From: Nitrospinaceae bacterium
GTDB taxonomy: Bacteria; Nitrospinota; Nitrospinia; Nitrospinales; VA-1
Direction of reading: 5' to 3'
Length of the DNA: 32,804 nt
Assembly: GCA_029261595.1 (NCBI GenBank)
Contig: JAJDAZ010000017.1
Location: 1-32,804, forward strand
In this document: positions 1-9,064 of the stretch, piece by piece
Layout of the letters: every line of letters begins with the position of its first letter
How positions within the stretch are numbered: position 1 is the first letter of the stretch
Program-made: the position numbers and the translations under genes
The notes under the pieces: model-generated
Told to the model about the DNA's origin: nothing
What the model saw: the letters and a program-made list of their open reading frames with translations, nothing else
Database searches by the model: none

Positions 1-3000
1 TGTTCTTTTTTTAATCGGTGCTCCAAAACAAACGCGTAAATGGCTGGAATGACGATCAGACATAACAGAGTTGCTGAGACCATTCCGCCAACCATTGGTG
101 CGGCGATTCGTTTCATAACCTCAGACCCTGTTCCACTACCCCACATAATGGGCAAAAGACCTGCAAATGTAGCCGACACCGCCATTAGTATTGGACGTAT
201 CCTTTCTGAAGTCCCCCTGAATACAACATCTCTTAAATCCTGGAGATTGTTGATGCCGCCATTTTTCATTTTTCTTTGGAATTCATGGTCGATGTATACC
301 AAAACCAATACACCGATTTCGGCGGCGAGACCTGCCAGGGCAATGAATCCAACCACGACCGCAACGCTTAACTCATATTGCAAGTAATAGATGTACCAGA
401 TTCCTCCCACCAGGGAGAATGGCAGACAGAGCATCACAATCAAGCTCTCGGTGATGTTTTGGAAATTGAAATACAGCAGAAGAAAAATTAGTAGCAGGGT
501 AAATGGAATCACTAATTTCAACCGTATCTTTGCCCGTTCCATGTATTCATATTGACCGCTCCAAAACAGGCTGACCCCTGGAGGCAATGAAATCTCTTTT
601 TCTAAAACTTTCTTCGCATTCTCGACATAGGTTCCAACATCGATATCTTTCAGATCAATATAAATCCATGCGTTCAGGCGGGCGTTTTCGGTTTTAATCG
701 CCGGGGGTCCCTTCTTAATATTAATTTTCGCTACCTGGGCCATGGGAATTTGCTGACCTCTGGGAGTAGAAATCAAAACCCGTTGCAATTTGTTGATATC
801 GTCGCGTAAGTCCCGGCTGTACCTCAGATTAACGGGGTAGCGTTCCAACCCTTCAATGGTGGTGGTGATGTTCATGCCACCGATGGCGGTTTGAATGACA
901 TCTTGAACATCTCCTATAGTCAGTCCATAACGGGCAGCTTCCTTGCGATCGATTTCAAAATCCAGGTAATTTCCACCCACCACCCTTTCGGAAAATACAC
1001 TGAGGGTTCCGGGAATTCTGCTGACCACCGATTCAATTTGTTCTCCCAGTTTCTGGAGGATGTTTAAATCGTCTCCAGCGATTTTTATTCCGACGGGGGT
1101 CTTAATTCCGGTGGACAACATATCAATGCGCGTCTTGATCGGCATCGTCCAGGCGTTCGTCACTCCTGGAAATTGGATCGCGGCATTCATTTCATCAATC
1201 AGCTTTTTGACCGTCATTCCGGGCCGCCATTGATCTTCGGGTTTCAGCATGAGGGTGGTCTCAATCATGCTGAGAGGAGCCGGGTCCGTGGCCGTTTCCG
1301 CCCGTCCAATTTTTCCAAACACATGGTGGACTTCTGGAAACTTCCTGAGGATCTTGTCCATTTGCTGTAGTATTTCTTTAGCCTTGGTGATTGAGATACC
1401 TGGCAGTGTGGTCGGCATGTACAGGATATCTCCCTCATTAAGGGGAGGCATAAACTCTGTGCCAAGTTTCTTTAGGGGAATGATTGTTATCATCACAACC
1501 AAAATTGCTATAAGGATGATCCCCGCTTTCATTCTTAAGACCAGCCAGATAACAGGCTGGTATAAAAAGGTGAGTATCCAGATAACCGGATTCTTTTTTT
1601 CAGGCACAATCCTTCCGCGCACAAAATATCCCATGAGAACCGGGATGAGGGTGAGGGAGAGGATGGCTCCGGCCGCCATGGCATACGTCTTGGTAAAGGC
1701 AAGCGGCGCAAACAACCTTCCCTCCTGGGCTTGCAAAGTGAATACGGGCAGGAAGGAGACCGTTATTATCAACAGACTGAAGAATATTGGAGGTCCCACT
1801 TCGGCGGCGGCTTCATAAATAATCTGCCAGTGGTCTTTTTTACCTCTGAACTGTTCCAGATGTTTGTGAGCATTTTCAACCATGACGAGAGCCCCATCCA
1901 CCATGGCGCCAATGGCGATGGCAATTCCTCCCAAAGACATGATGTTGGAATTTAACCCCTGCTGTTTCATCACGATAAAAGCCATCAATATTCCGATGGG
2001 GAGAGTGACGATAGCGGCCAGACAAGACCGGAAATGAAGAAGAAAAATGAGACAGATGAGGGCGACAATCAGGCATTCCTCGATCAATGTCTCTTTGAGG
2101 GTTTCAATGGCCCGATGGATCAAGGAGGAGCGATCGTATACAGGGATTATTTCAACCCCTTCCGGAAGACCGGATTTTAATTCTTCCAGTTTCTGTTTTA
2201 CGCCATTGATGACATCCAGGGCATTTTCCCCATAGCGCATGATGACGATTCCCGCGGCCACCTCTCCCTCACCATTCAAATCCACCAAGCCTCGCCTCAA
2301 CTCAGGACCAAATTTAACATTGGCGATATCCCTTATTCTTAATGGAGTTCCCTTGTCATCAACCCCAATGGCGATCTCCTTAATATCCTCCAAATTTTTT
2401 ATGTAGCCCAAACCGCGCACCATAAACTCGGTCTCCGACATTTCCAGCAGTCTTCCGCCAACGTCATTGTTGCTTCGTTTGATAGCCATGATGATTTTAT
2501 GCAGGGGAATGTTATAGGCGATGAGTTTATTGGGATCGACTTCCACCTGATACTGTTTCACATACCCGCCGATACTGGCTACTTCCGATACGCCCGGCAC
2601 GGTCTGAAGTTCGTAGCGCAGATACCAATCCTGTAGAGAGCGAAGTTTAGCCAGATCGTGTTTTCCCGATTTATCCACCAGGGCATATTCATAGACCCAA
2701 CCGACCCCCGTTGCGTCTGGTCCCAAGGAAGGATTGACACCATCGGGTAATCGCCCTGTCACAAAATTCAATTGTTCCAGAACCCTGCTTCTGGCCCAGT
2801 ACATATCTGTTCCATCTTCGAAAATGATATAAACAAAAGACAGACCAAAAAACGAATACCCTCGCACCACCTTTGCAAATGGAACCGAAAGCATTGCCGT
2901 GGTAAGCGGATAGGTGATCTGATCTTCCACGATTTGCGGAGCCTGCCCTGGATATTTGGTGAATATAATGACCTGCACATCGCTCAAATCAGGAATCGCA

Positions 3001-3110
3001 TCCAAAGGTGTTTTCAGCATGGAATAGGTCCCCCAGGCAATGATAAAAAGAGTGCCCAGAATTACGAGGAATCTATTCTTTAAAGAGAGGGCTATGATTT
3101 TTTTAAGCAT
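1..3110 (-). CDS. cusA: CusA-like heavy-metal RND efflux pump (3' end outside window)
   Basis: Inner-membrane proton-driven pump of the heavy-metal RND family, expected to work in a tripartite Cu(I)/Ag(I) export complex with the adaptor and outer-membrane protein encoded upstream. About 1036 codons are visible from the ATG at 3110 with no stop before the window edge, so nearly the whole protein (family length about 1040) is present. It begins MLKKIIALSLKNRFLVILG, the typical N-terminal helix. Recognisable blocks include GAMVDGALVMVENAHKHLE (proton-relay helix), EGDILYMPTTLPGIS and KTRIDMLSTGIKTPVGIKI; the last two resemble CusA more than CzcA. The start overlaps the last 8 bases of the HD-GYP/YHS gene, so the two are translationally coupled. 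No frameshift was seen when reading through. Metal preference is inferred from these blocks and the neighbours. Confidence 0.95.
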   Translation of the reverse strand, partial: MLKKIIALSLKNRFLVILGTLFIIAWGTYSMLKTPLDAIPDLSDVQVIIFTKYPGQAPQIVEDQITYPLTTAMLSVPFAKVVRGYSFFGLSFVYIIFEDGTDMYWARSRVLEQLNFVTGRLPDGVNPSLGPDATGVGWVYEYALVDKSGKHDLAKLRSLQDWYLRYELQTVPGVSEVASIGGYVKQYQVEVDPNKLIAYNIPLHKIIMAIKRSNNDVGGRLLEMSETEFMVRGLGYIKNLEDIKEIAIGVDDKGTPLRIRDIANVKFGPELRRGLVDLNGEGEVAAGIVIMRYGENALDVINGVKQKLEELKSGLPEGVEIIPVYDRSSLIHRAIETLKETLIEECLIVALICLIFLLHFRSCLAAIVTLPIGILMAFIVMKQQGLNSNIMSLGGIAIAIGAMVDGALVMVENAHKHLEQFRGKKDHWQIIYEAAAEVGPPIFFSLLIITVSFLPVFTLQAQEGRLFAPLAFTKTYAMAAGAILSLTLIPVLMGYFVRGRIVPEKKNPVIWILTFLYQPVIWLVLRMKAGIILIAILVVMITIIPLKKLGTEFMPPLNEGDILYMPTTLPGISITKAKEILQQMDKILRKFPEVHHVFGKIGRAETATDPAPLSMIETTLMLKPEDQWRPGMTVKKLIDEMNAAIQFPGVTNAWTMPIKTRIDMLSTGIKTPVGIKIAGDDLNILQKLGEQIESVVSRIPGTLSVFSERVVGGNYLDFEIDRKEAARYGLTIGDVQDVIQTAIGGMNITTTIEGLERYPVNLRYSRDLRDDINKLQRVLISTPRGQQIPMAQVAKINIKKGPPAIKTENARLNAWIYIDLKDIDVGTYVENAKKVLEKEISLPPGVSLFWSGQYEYMERAKIRLKLVIPFTLLLIFLLLYFNFQNITESLIVMLCLPFSLVGGIWYIYYLQYELSVAVVVGFIALAGLAAEIGVLVLVYIDHEFQRKMKNGGINNLQDLRDVVFRGTSERIRPILMAVSATFAGLLPIMWGSGTGSEVMKRIAAPMVGGMVSATLLCLIVIPAIYAFVLEHRLKKE

Positions 3111-4071
3111 AAGGTTTGTCAGCGGGATAATTGTTTTCCCGCGAATCAGCAAAGTATTTCTCGGGGGAATTGGTAAATTCAGTTAAACAAACTTGAGAAC
3201 AAAAAATATAAGTTTGCTTTTTATGACTAAATTTAAATAAAGAATGTTGGGGGTTGACTGCCATTCCACAAACCGGATCGTATTGAGAGTGGATATCCTT
3301 TCGTTGTAAAAATTTAATAAAATTTAAAACCAGGATAGGGGCAAATTGTTTTCCCATCCCCTCCTCCAATGCGCTTAAAGTGTCTTTTCTATTCAAAGCT
3401 TCTCGATAGGGCCGACTGTAAATCATGGCATCATAAGCATCTATAATGCTCAGCACTCTAGATCCAAAAGGAATTTGGTCAGCAGAGAGGCCATCCGGAT
3501 ACCCTGTTCCGTTATACTTTTCATGATGATGGCGGATTATTTTGGAGATAACTTCAAACCCTGGTAAGGATTTGATGGATTCCGCTCCACGTACTGGATG
3601 CTTTTGTATTTCAAGAATTTCCGCCTCGTTCAATTTTCCTGGTTTTTTCAATATAGAGTCGGGTACGCCAATTTTTCCGATATCGTGAAGTTCAGCGGCA
3701 GTGGTGATTTCTTCAATTTCTTTTGAAGGTACCTTTAAATATTCCAGGAATTGCCTTGTTATGTCTCTTACATGGGTGGAATGACCCTCCGTATAAGAAT
3801 CTTTCAGATCAATGAGTGAAGCGAGTGCCAACTTGATTCCCATTAATCCATCAATTTTTTGTTGCTGAGAATTCATTATTTTCAAAGCATCAAAAAACAG
3901 AAGGATGGTCAAAAATACAACTATTAATAGAGAACCAAACATAATTTCAGCATGATGCTTTTCAAGAAAACCCTTTTTGAAGAAAAAACTAATCATTGTC
4001 AGAAAAGTGATTGCACCTATCCCATAAATTTTCCAAAAGGGATTATTCCTGGTTTTTAAATTAAAATTCAT
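3103..4071 (-). CDS. HD-GYP phosphodiesterase fused to a C-terminal YHS metal-binding domain
   Basis: The 322-residue protein has two N-terminal membrane segments (about 13-31 and 42-60), an HD-GYP domain (about 75-255) and a YHS domain (about 264-307). HD-GYP landmarks are H129-D130 in ELHDIGKIGVPD, HHHE from 181, and GTGYPDG from 188. Such domains hydrolyse cyclic di-GMP. The YHS part reads DPVCGM at 265-270, then Cys291 and Cys295 in FCSQVC; YHS domains are found in copper ATPases and other metal-handling proteins. The start codon follows the adaptor stop codon with no gap and the end overlaps cusA, so it is an integral member of the efflux operon. Inference: metal bound at the YHS domain may modulate c-di-GMP turnover, or the YHS part may simply hold metal at the membrane. 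Both domains look intact. Confidence 0.9.
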   Translation of the reverse strand: MNFNLKTRNNPFWKIYGIGAITFLTMISFFFKKGFLEKHHAEIMFGSLLIVVFLTILLFFDALKIMNSQQQKIDGLMGIKLALASLIDLKDSYTEGHSTHVRDITRQFLEYLKVPSKEIEEITTAAELHDIGKIGVPDSILKKPGKLNEAEILEIQKHPVRGAESIKSLPGFEVISKIIRHHHEKYNGTGYPDGLSADQIPFGSRVLSIIDAYDAMIYSRPYREALNRKDTLSALEEGMGKQFAPILVLNFIKFLQRKDIHSQYDPVCGMAVNPQHSLFKFSHKKQTYIFCSQVCLTEFTNSPEKYFADSRENNYPADKPYA

Positions 4072-5985
4072 TTAATGGTTACCATTCATTTCTTTGGGCA
4101 TATCAGGGCGGACCTCAATGATACCGGGGATTTTTTCTTGCATCTCTTTTTGCCCCATAGGCTTGTCCATGGTTGTTCCCTTTGGCGCCATACCTTTTTT
4201 CTGATCTGGATTCTGTTTTTTCGTCTGCATATTTTCCAGGGCGTCTTTCAGCCTGCTTTCCGAATCGAGAAGGAAACTTGAGGAGGTGACTACGTTTTCT
4301 CCGGCTTTGAGCCCTTTTAGTACCTGATAATAACCATTGGCCTGTGCTCCCAAAGTGAGTACCCGGGAATCAAATCTTCCAGAAGAATCCTGAACGATCA
4401 CGATTTCCTTCTCACCCGAATGGATGACCGCCTCTTCGGGAACAGCAACCGATTTTTTTTCAATTGCAGACTTAAGGGTGATATTGGCATACATGTCAGG
4501 CTTGAGCTCCCACTTGGGGTTGTCAAACTCCATCCTTACTTTCAAAGTTCGGGTTTTGGAATCCATGAAGGGATCAATATAAGTCACCTTCCCCTGGAAC
4601 TTTTTGCCAGGAAAGTAGGAGAGATTCATTTCCACTTTTTGGCCAATTTTGATCCAGGGCAATTCATATTCGTAAACATCCGCTAACACCCAGATATTTG
4701 TTAGATCGGCAATGGTATACAGGCTCATTCCCGGCTGGATAAACATCCCCTGCGAAGCCTCTTTTTTAACCACAAATCCTCTGAAGGGAGAATGAATGTG
4801 CAGGGTTTTGGTGATTTTTTTATCGCGGATCAAGGCTTCGATCTGATGCTCCGGGACATCAAACAATTCCAAACGACGTTTTGTGGATTCAAAAAGCCGT
4901 TCAGCGCCCTTACCGATCTCTGTAAAGGGACTGTCCTTCAAAGACTGGTTGTATTTCATGGCCACAAGTAGCTCTTCCTGTGTAGAGACAAGCTCAGGAC
5001 TGTAGATTTCCGCCAAAAGATCGTCCTTTTTTACTTCCTGACCGGTAAAATCCACATATAATTTCTCCACCCACCCCTTATATTTGGTATGGATGTGAGT
5101 CACTATTCTTTCATCATAGGTCAGGATGCCTGTGGTTCGGATTTCTCTGGTGAGGGTTCTTTTCTCAATTTTTTCTGTCTTTACCCCAATGTTCTGGACC
5201 ACGGTGGGATTGATCAGAAAACCTTCGCCAAAATCTTCTGCATCCTCGTAAACAGGGACCAAATCCATCCCCATCGGTGATTTGCCCGGTTTATCCGAAG
5301 TAAAACCAGGAGTCATGGGGGCCTTCCAATAAAGGATTTTTCGCTGAGGCTTTTCTTCTTCCTCGTAAACCGGAACCAGGTCCATTCCCATGGGAGATTT
5401 ACCCGGTTTATCCGACGTGTAACTTGGGTTCATTGGGCCTTGCCAATACTTGATTTTGCGCCCCGGTTTTCCTGTCCCCGGAGATTTGTTTTCGACAATT
5501 TCTGCGACTTTTTCTTCGACTTTTCCCCTAAGAGGTTCCGCCTTTTCAAGAGCAATTGAAGTCCATTCCGTGAGCTTGCTAAAAGTATTTTCGATCAATT
5601 CCGGTCGAGTGAAATGGCCCAGAGAAAAGACGACCACCAATAGAACCATCCATCCAAGAGCTTTGGTCAAAAAGGATCTCCTTTTTCGGCCCGATATATT
5701 TTTTTTCTCTTGCGGGAAAATAATTTCTTCATCTGAATATTCCGAGGAATCGAGCTCATCGGAAAGCCGTGCACCTTGGGTATATCTCAACTTGCTCAAG
5801 CCTCGTTTTATGCGCCCTCCCATCCTTTTGAGTCCTAAAATGAAACGAGAGGCGATGCTTCTTTTTTCAAAAGGATTAGGGATTTCTCCTTCATCCAGTG
5901 GATCAACCAGGGGCTCTTCTCTCCGGTTTCGGGAATTGTTTCCTTGAGAGGCATTGGGTTTTGATAAATCTTCTATTTCTTTCAT
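4072..5985 (-). CDS. cusB: CusB-like RND periplasmic adaptor with long cytoplasmic N-terminus and two metal-binding motifs
   Basis: The 637-residue membrane-fusion protein links the CusA pump to the outer-membrane channel. Residues 1-100 are charged and predicted cytoplasmic, a membrane segment follows (about 106-124, GWMVLLVVVFSLGHF), then two copies of a CusB-type heavy-metal-binding motif at about 180-208 and 219-248, each containing DKPGKSPMGMDLVPVYE. Next come the barrel-sandwich/lipoyl and hairpin parts (for example THIHTKYKGWVEKLYVDFTG) and the beta-barrel domain (IWVLADVYEYELPWIK). The C-terminal tail is rich in Met and Lys. CusB of E. coli has about 400 residues and one such motif, so the extended N-terminus and the motif duplication are unusual. 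The ATG at 5985 is preceded by AGGTGA. Its stop directly abuts the next start. Confidence 0.93.
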   Translation of the reverse strand: MKEIEDLSKPNASQGNNSRNRREEPLVDPLDEGEIPNPFEKRSIASRFILGLKRMGGRIKRGLSKLRYTQGARLSDELDSSEYSDEEIIFPQEKKNISGRKRRSFLTKALGWMVLLVVVFSLGHFTRPELIENTFSKLTEWTSIALEKAEPLRGKVEEKVAEIVENKSPGTGKPGRKIKYWQGPMNPSYTSDKPGKSPMGMDLVPVYEEEEKPQRKILYWKAPMTPGFTSDKPGKSPMGMDLVPVYEDAEDFGEGFLINPTVVQNIGVKTEKIEKRTLTREIRTTGILTYDERIVTHIHTKYKGWVEKLYVDFTGQEVKKDDLLAEIYSPELVSTQEELLVAMKYNQSLKDSPFTEIGKGAERLFESTKRRLELFDVPEHQIEALIRDKKITKTLHIHSPFRGFVVKKEASQGMFIQPGMSLYTIADLTNIWVLADVYEYELPWIKIGQKVEMNLSYFPGKKFQGKVTYIDPFMDSKTRTLKVRMEFDNPKWELKPDMYANITLKSAIEKKSVAVPEEAVIHSGEKEIVIVQDSSGRFDSRVLTLGAQANGYYQVLKGLKAGENVVTSSSFLLDSESRLKDALENMQTKKQNPDQKKGMAPKGTTMDKPMGQKEMQEKIPGIIEVRPDMPKEMNGNH

Positions 5986-6051
5986 ATTTCACCTAAATTT
6001 GGTTGGCCCTGTTAATCCCAGGATCTTCAAATTATTGAATTTAGTAAAAAC

Positions 6052-7344
6052 TTAAAACAATCCTTTCCCAACAGCCTGTTCCAGGGCCGCCAAGGTCTGC
6101 TCGTAATCCGCCAACTCGCGGTGGTATTTGATTTCCCAATCAAGAAGCGTCACCTGAGTATCCAGCAGAGTCAGAAAATCCACCTTATCCACTCCATACC
6201 CGGCTAACGCCGATTCCAAAGATTGCCGCGCCTGGGGAAGAATTGCGGTTTTTATGAGTTTCAGAGTTTCCGATGACTTGGCCTCTTTATCCATGAGTTC
6301 CTTGATGCCAAGAAAAATCTGGTTCCGGGCTTTGTTGTAAGCCTCTTGAGCGACATCCACTCTGTAAGACTGTTCCGCCACTTTTCGGCTTTGCTTGGTT
6401 TTGTACCAAATGGGAATATTGATTCCTACAAATGCGGAGACAAAGTCCGGGCGGTCCTGGAAAGCTCCAACTCCCCCGGCTCGCCCATCCTCACGTTGTC
6501 CATATTTGAACCCCACATTGAAGTCGGGGTAGTAATCTTTTTCCGCCAATTTTCTGGCAACTTGATACCGCTCTTTTGTTAAGCGTATTTGTTCAAGAAC
6601 CGGGCGGTGTTCTTCCGTCAGTTTTTGCAATTCCGCAATTTTGTAGTCAAATGAAGATTGAGTGATCCCGTGCGGAATGTTTAATGGCGTTTGGGGTAAC
6701 AGGTCCATCAGGGTGTTTAATCTCCCCTGTTCCGTCTCTTTCCTTCTATTTAATACAATCAGTTCATCCATGATTTGGGACAATTCCACCTGGGCCTTGA
6801 TGACGTCCTGTTGGATGCCCTTGCCAACGGAATACTTGGTTTCTGCGATGGTGACGAACTGTTCCAAAAGTTTCTTGTTTTGTTGGGTGATTTCAATCGC
6901 CGCCAGAACAAAACATAATTCGTAATAGGATTGTTTGACATCGCGGATGATTCTTAATTTCAAATCATCGTAGCTTTGCTCCGCGACCCCTACGTTTTTA
7001 TTCGCTATATCGGTCCGAAGACCCAATTTACCTGGAAAGGGGAGCTTCTGGGAAAGCGTAATATCTTTTGTGGTTCCAACGTGTTCGTCAAAGGCAAACG
7101 TATTCACAGGGAGGTTGCTCAAACCAAACCTAAGAACAGGGTCATCCAGAGAACCCGCCTGAGAAGGGATTTCTTTGGAGACTTTGATTCTGTTATTCGC
7201 TTCCAAAAGTTCCGGATTATTTTTCAAAGCAATGGAAATAAATTCCTTTAACTTTTCCCGGAAAGCAATCTCTTCCGCCGCCATCTTGGAATTGGGAATA
7301 AGCAATAATAAAATGGTTAAGATCAGTAAAACTTTACTTTTCAT
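6052..7344 (-). CDS. TolC/CusC-family outer-membrane efflux protein
   Basis: The 430-residue outer-membrane channel subunit has a signal peptide (MKSKVLLILTILLLLIPNSKMAAE) and two TolC-type repeats rich in coiled-coil helix, with motifs such as LDDPVLRFGLSNLP, DITLSQKLPFPGKLGLR and PDFNVGFKYGQR that are common in metal-efflux (CusC/CzcC) members. The ATG at 7344 was chosen over the longer reading frame starting at 7428 because a GGGAGG ribosome-binding site lies just upstream and the signal peptide begins there. It lies 66 bases upstream of the adaptor gene in the same direction. No lipobox is seen, unlike E. coli CusC. Confidence 0.92.
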   Translation of the reverse strand: MKSKVLLILTILLLLIPNSKMAAEEIAFREKLKEFISIALKNNPELLEANNRIKVSKEIPSQAGSLDDPVLRFGLSNLPVNTFAFDEHVGTTKDITLSQKLPFPGKLGLRTDIANKNVGVAEQSYDDLKLRIIRDVKQSYYELCFVLAAIEITQQNKKLLEQFVTIAETKYSVGKGIQQDVIKAQVELSQIMDELIVLNRRKETEQGRLNTLMDLLPQTPLNIPHGITQSSFDYKIAELQKLTEEHRPVLEQIRLTKERYQVARKLAEKDYYPDFNVGFKYGQREDGRAGGVGAFQDRPDFVSAFVGINIPIWYKTKQSRKVAEQSYRVDVAQEAYNKARNQIFLGIKELMDKEAKSSETLKLIKTAILPQARQSLESALAGYGVDKVDFLTLLDTQVTLLDWEIKYHRELADYEQTLAALEQAVGKGLF

Positions 7345-7439
7345 AGGTCCCTCCCGAAAACTGGGCAGAGTGAAACCATTGACCGAAGTCAGGGAATAGC
7401 AAAGAATTCCATGGACAAACTCCACCAATCTTCAAATTA

Positions 7440-7453
7440 AGCCCAAATGGGCT
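7440..7453. other. Short perfect inverted repeat inside the cus operon
   Basis: AGCCCA-AA-TGGGCT forms a 6-bp stem with a 2-base spacer in the gap between the small secreted protein gene and the outer-membrane protein gene. No U-run follows, so it is not a standard terminator. It could be an mRNA stability element or an operator half-site pair. Confidence 0.3.
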
Positions 7454-7490
7454 ATAAGCTTGAGACTAGAGAACTGCTAAAAAGAAAGTA

Positions 7491-7763
7491 TTATCTTGGA
7501 GGATGGAAAAAAGAATCCCTAAGAGGATCAGGAAGGCTGGAGGGTTTTTCTGAAAGAGTTTCAAATTGAGTTAAAAAATTACTCAAATCAGGAGAATCCG
7601 AGGTTACAGGTACAGGACAGGCTACGCAAAAGGTTTGCGCATGGCAATCCATCCCATCCATACCTTGCGGCATTACAGAAGCGTGGCAAACAGAAAAGGA
7701 AACAATTCCCACAAAAATGCCCAAGAGGACCAAGCGTTTAAATTTTAGGACCTTGATAGCCAT
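7491..7763 (-). CDS. Small secreted Cys/His/Met-containing protein
   Basis: About 90 residues starting MAIKVLKFKRLVLLGIFVG; a hydrophobic signal peptide extends to about residue 25. The mature part has MPQGMDGMDCHAQTFCVACP, clustering Met, His and three Cys, then an unremarkable polar tail. I do not recognise a family. It is the first gene after the putative promoter of the efflux operon, so a periplasmic metal-binding or sensing role is plausible but unproven. An in-frame TTG at 7775 could add four residues; the ATG was preferred, although its ribosome-binding site (GAGA) is weak. Confidence 0.6.
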   Translation of the reverse strand: MAIKVLKFKRLVLLGIFVGIVSFSVCHASVMPQGMDGMDCHAQTFCVACPVPVTSDSPDLSNFLTQFETLSEKPSSLPDPLRDSFFHPPR

Positions 7764-7799
7764 AATGAATCTCAATGAATTTCTCGGAAGTACATGTTT

Positions 7800-7827
7800 A
7801 ATATAAACCTATTTTCTTCATCGTCAA
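7800..7827 (-). promoter_or_regulatory. Putative sigma-70-type promoter of the cus operon
   Basis: On the minus strand TTGACG (7827-7822) and TATATT (7805-7800) are separated by 16 bases, and the first start codon lies about 37 bases downstream of the -10 box. No clear CueR/CusR-like dyad was recognised between or around the boxes. Confidence 0.45.
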
Positions 7828-8164
7828 TAGAAAGTTAATATTTTCGATATAAAACAAAAGCCCGTGAATCATTCATTGTCATAGGTTGGATTATTTATAA
7901 CAAAAAATTTAACTATCAGCCTCAAACAAAACCTGTCCATAATTTCTAATTTCATCAAAGTGGGCTAATTGAAATAGTTTTTGAAAATTAAGTTAATCGG
8001 CCCTTAAAAGCACAGTTTCCACGGACGACTGATTATTAAGATAACTTTTGCCACAGGAAATTCCACTTTTTACCATTAAAATTTGTTAATTTATTTATTC
8101 GAGGCCAAAGAAAAAAGTGGGTGTTACAATTTCTGAAATAACGTTCGAACTTAATGAATCCCAA
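7828..8164. other. AT-rich intergenic stretch
   Basis: About 340 bases without a credible reading frame, RNA gene or strong hairpin. It separates the metal-efflux operon from the accessory genes and may hold the operon's regulatory sites. Confidence 0.4.
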
Positions 8165-8659
8165 TTAGGGCCGGCAATTGACCCTGGGACGACGAGTCCA
8201 TGAAGACGTCTTAAACCTACTTTTAAGCCCTACTGCCGGGGTTTTTGTTCCTCCATCCATTTCATCAGAATAACTTTGATATTCTATCGGCTTTGGTTTA
8301 GAAATATATAAACCGTTCTTCAGAAACGTGCCGAGCTTTTTGGAATTCATGGCAGCAATGGCTTGTATAAAAATTTTGCTTTTTTCAATTTTTATTACAC
8401 GGCCAATGTTCTCCCGCTTCTTATTTATATAAACCCCTATCGTTGCCCCTTCATATTCTCCTGCCCTTTTTTTATCTTTAAGCTCGATGCAAAGACCTTT
8501 TTTTAAGTGCCTGCCAAGAGGGGTTTCATCTAAGATCTTAAGCGCCTTAATTCCGATACTCCCCTTTGGCGTCAAATAGGCATAGCCTATTTTTTGTGGC
8601 TGCGTTTTTACAAACCCAAATACATCGAAATATTCCCTTTTTGTTTGTTTCTCAGCCAT
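8165..8659 (-). CDS. Hypothetical protein
   Basis: 164 residues, Lys-rich and basic, no membrane segment or signal peptide. The segment FGFVKTQPQKIGYAYLTPKGSIGIKALKILDETPLG has a predicted beta/alpha alternation; no family is recognised. The last 30 residues (from about GGTKTPAVGLK) are low in hydrophobics and look like an unstructured or frame-shifted tail, so the original C-terminus may have been lost. The ATG at 8659 has an AAAGGA ribosome-binding site at good spacing. It is divergent from the small gene at 8799. Confidence 0.55.
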   Translation of the reverse strand: MAEKQTKREYFDVFGFVKTQPQKIGYAYLTPKGSIGIKALKILDETPLGRHLKKGLCIELKDKKRAGEYEGATIGVYINKKRENIGRVIKIEKSKIFIQAIAAMNSKKLGTFLKNGLYISKPKPIEYQSYSDEMDGGTKTPAVGLKSRFKTSSWTRRPRVNCRP

Positions 8660-8798
8660 GGGAAATCCTTTTGCCTATTTTTCAAAACAATATCTATCCG
8701 ACTCTTTCATTATTTGCTAAAGATTACAAGGCGGACTTTACCCATATATAACAGCTTTATCCTTATCTCTCGGTAAATTGAAAGGGTCGTCGTGGCTA

Positions 8799-9044
8799 AT
8801 GATAAATGAACAACAAAAGGAGGTTATCCAGGCGGTCGTTGAACGCTATATTGCACAAGAATTAAATATCACTTATGAAGATAATCCTGAAACCGGTGAG
8901 GTCGATTTTACATTAGAAATGACCGCCCTGGTCCGCCGCATTCTAACCACATTGGCCCTAAGTTTTGAAATGAAGCATGAAGATATGATGCAAGAATTTC
9001 TGCAGGAGGGTTTAAACCAAAAATTGGAACAAATGGATCATTAA
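8799..9044 (+). CDS. Small hypothetical acidic helical protein
   Basis: 81 residues beginning MINEQQKEVIQAVVERYIAQ; acidic, largely helical by inspection, no signal peptide or metal motif. No family recognised. The frame stays open up to a TTG at 8778, but the ATG at 8799 is the simpler start; no strong ribosome-binding site is visible for either. It sits between the divergent hypothetical gene and the end of the toxin-antitoxin operon, with only 20 bases to the convergent antitoxin stop. Confidence 0.5.
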   Translation: MINEQQKEVIQAVVERYIAQELNITYEDNPETGEVDFTLEMTALVRRILTTLALSFEMKHEDMMQEFLQEGLNQKLEQMDH

Positions 9045-9064
9045 CCAAAATTATCTTTTTATTT

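Noticed and set aside
40..3083. Several plus-strand open frames across the left 3 kb
   Set aside because: They are shadows of the cusA coding strand, which reads without interruption on the minus strand with full family similarity.
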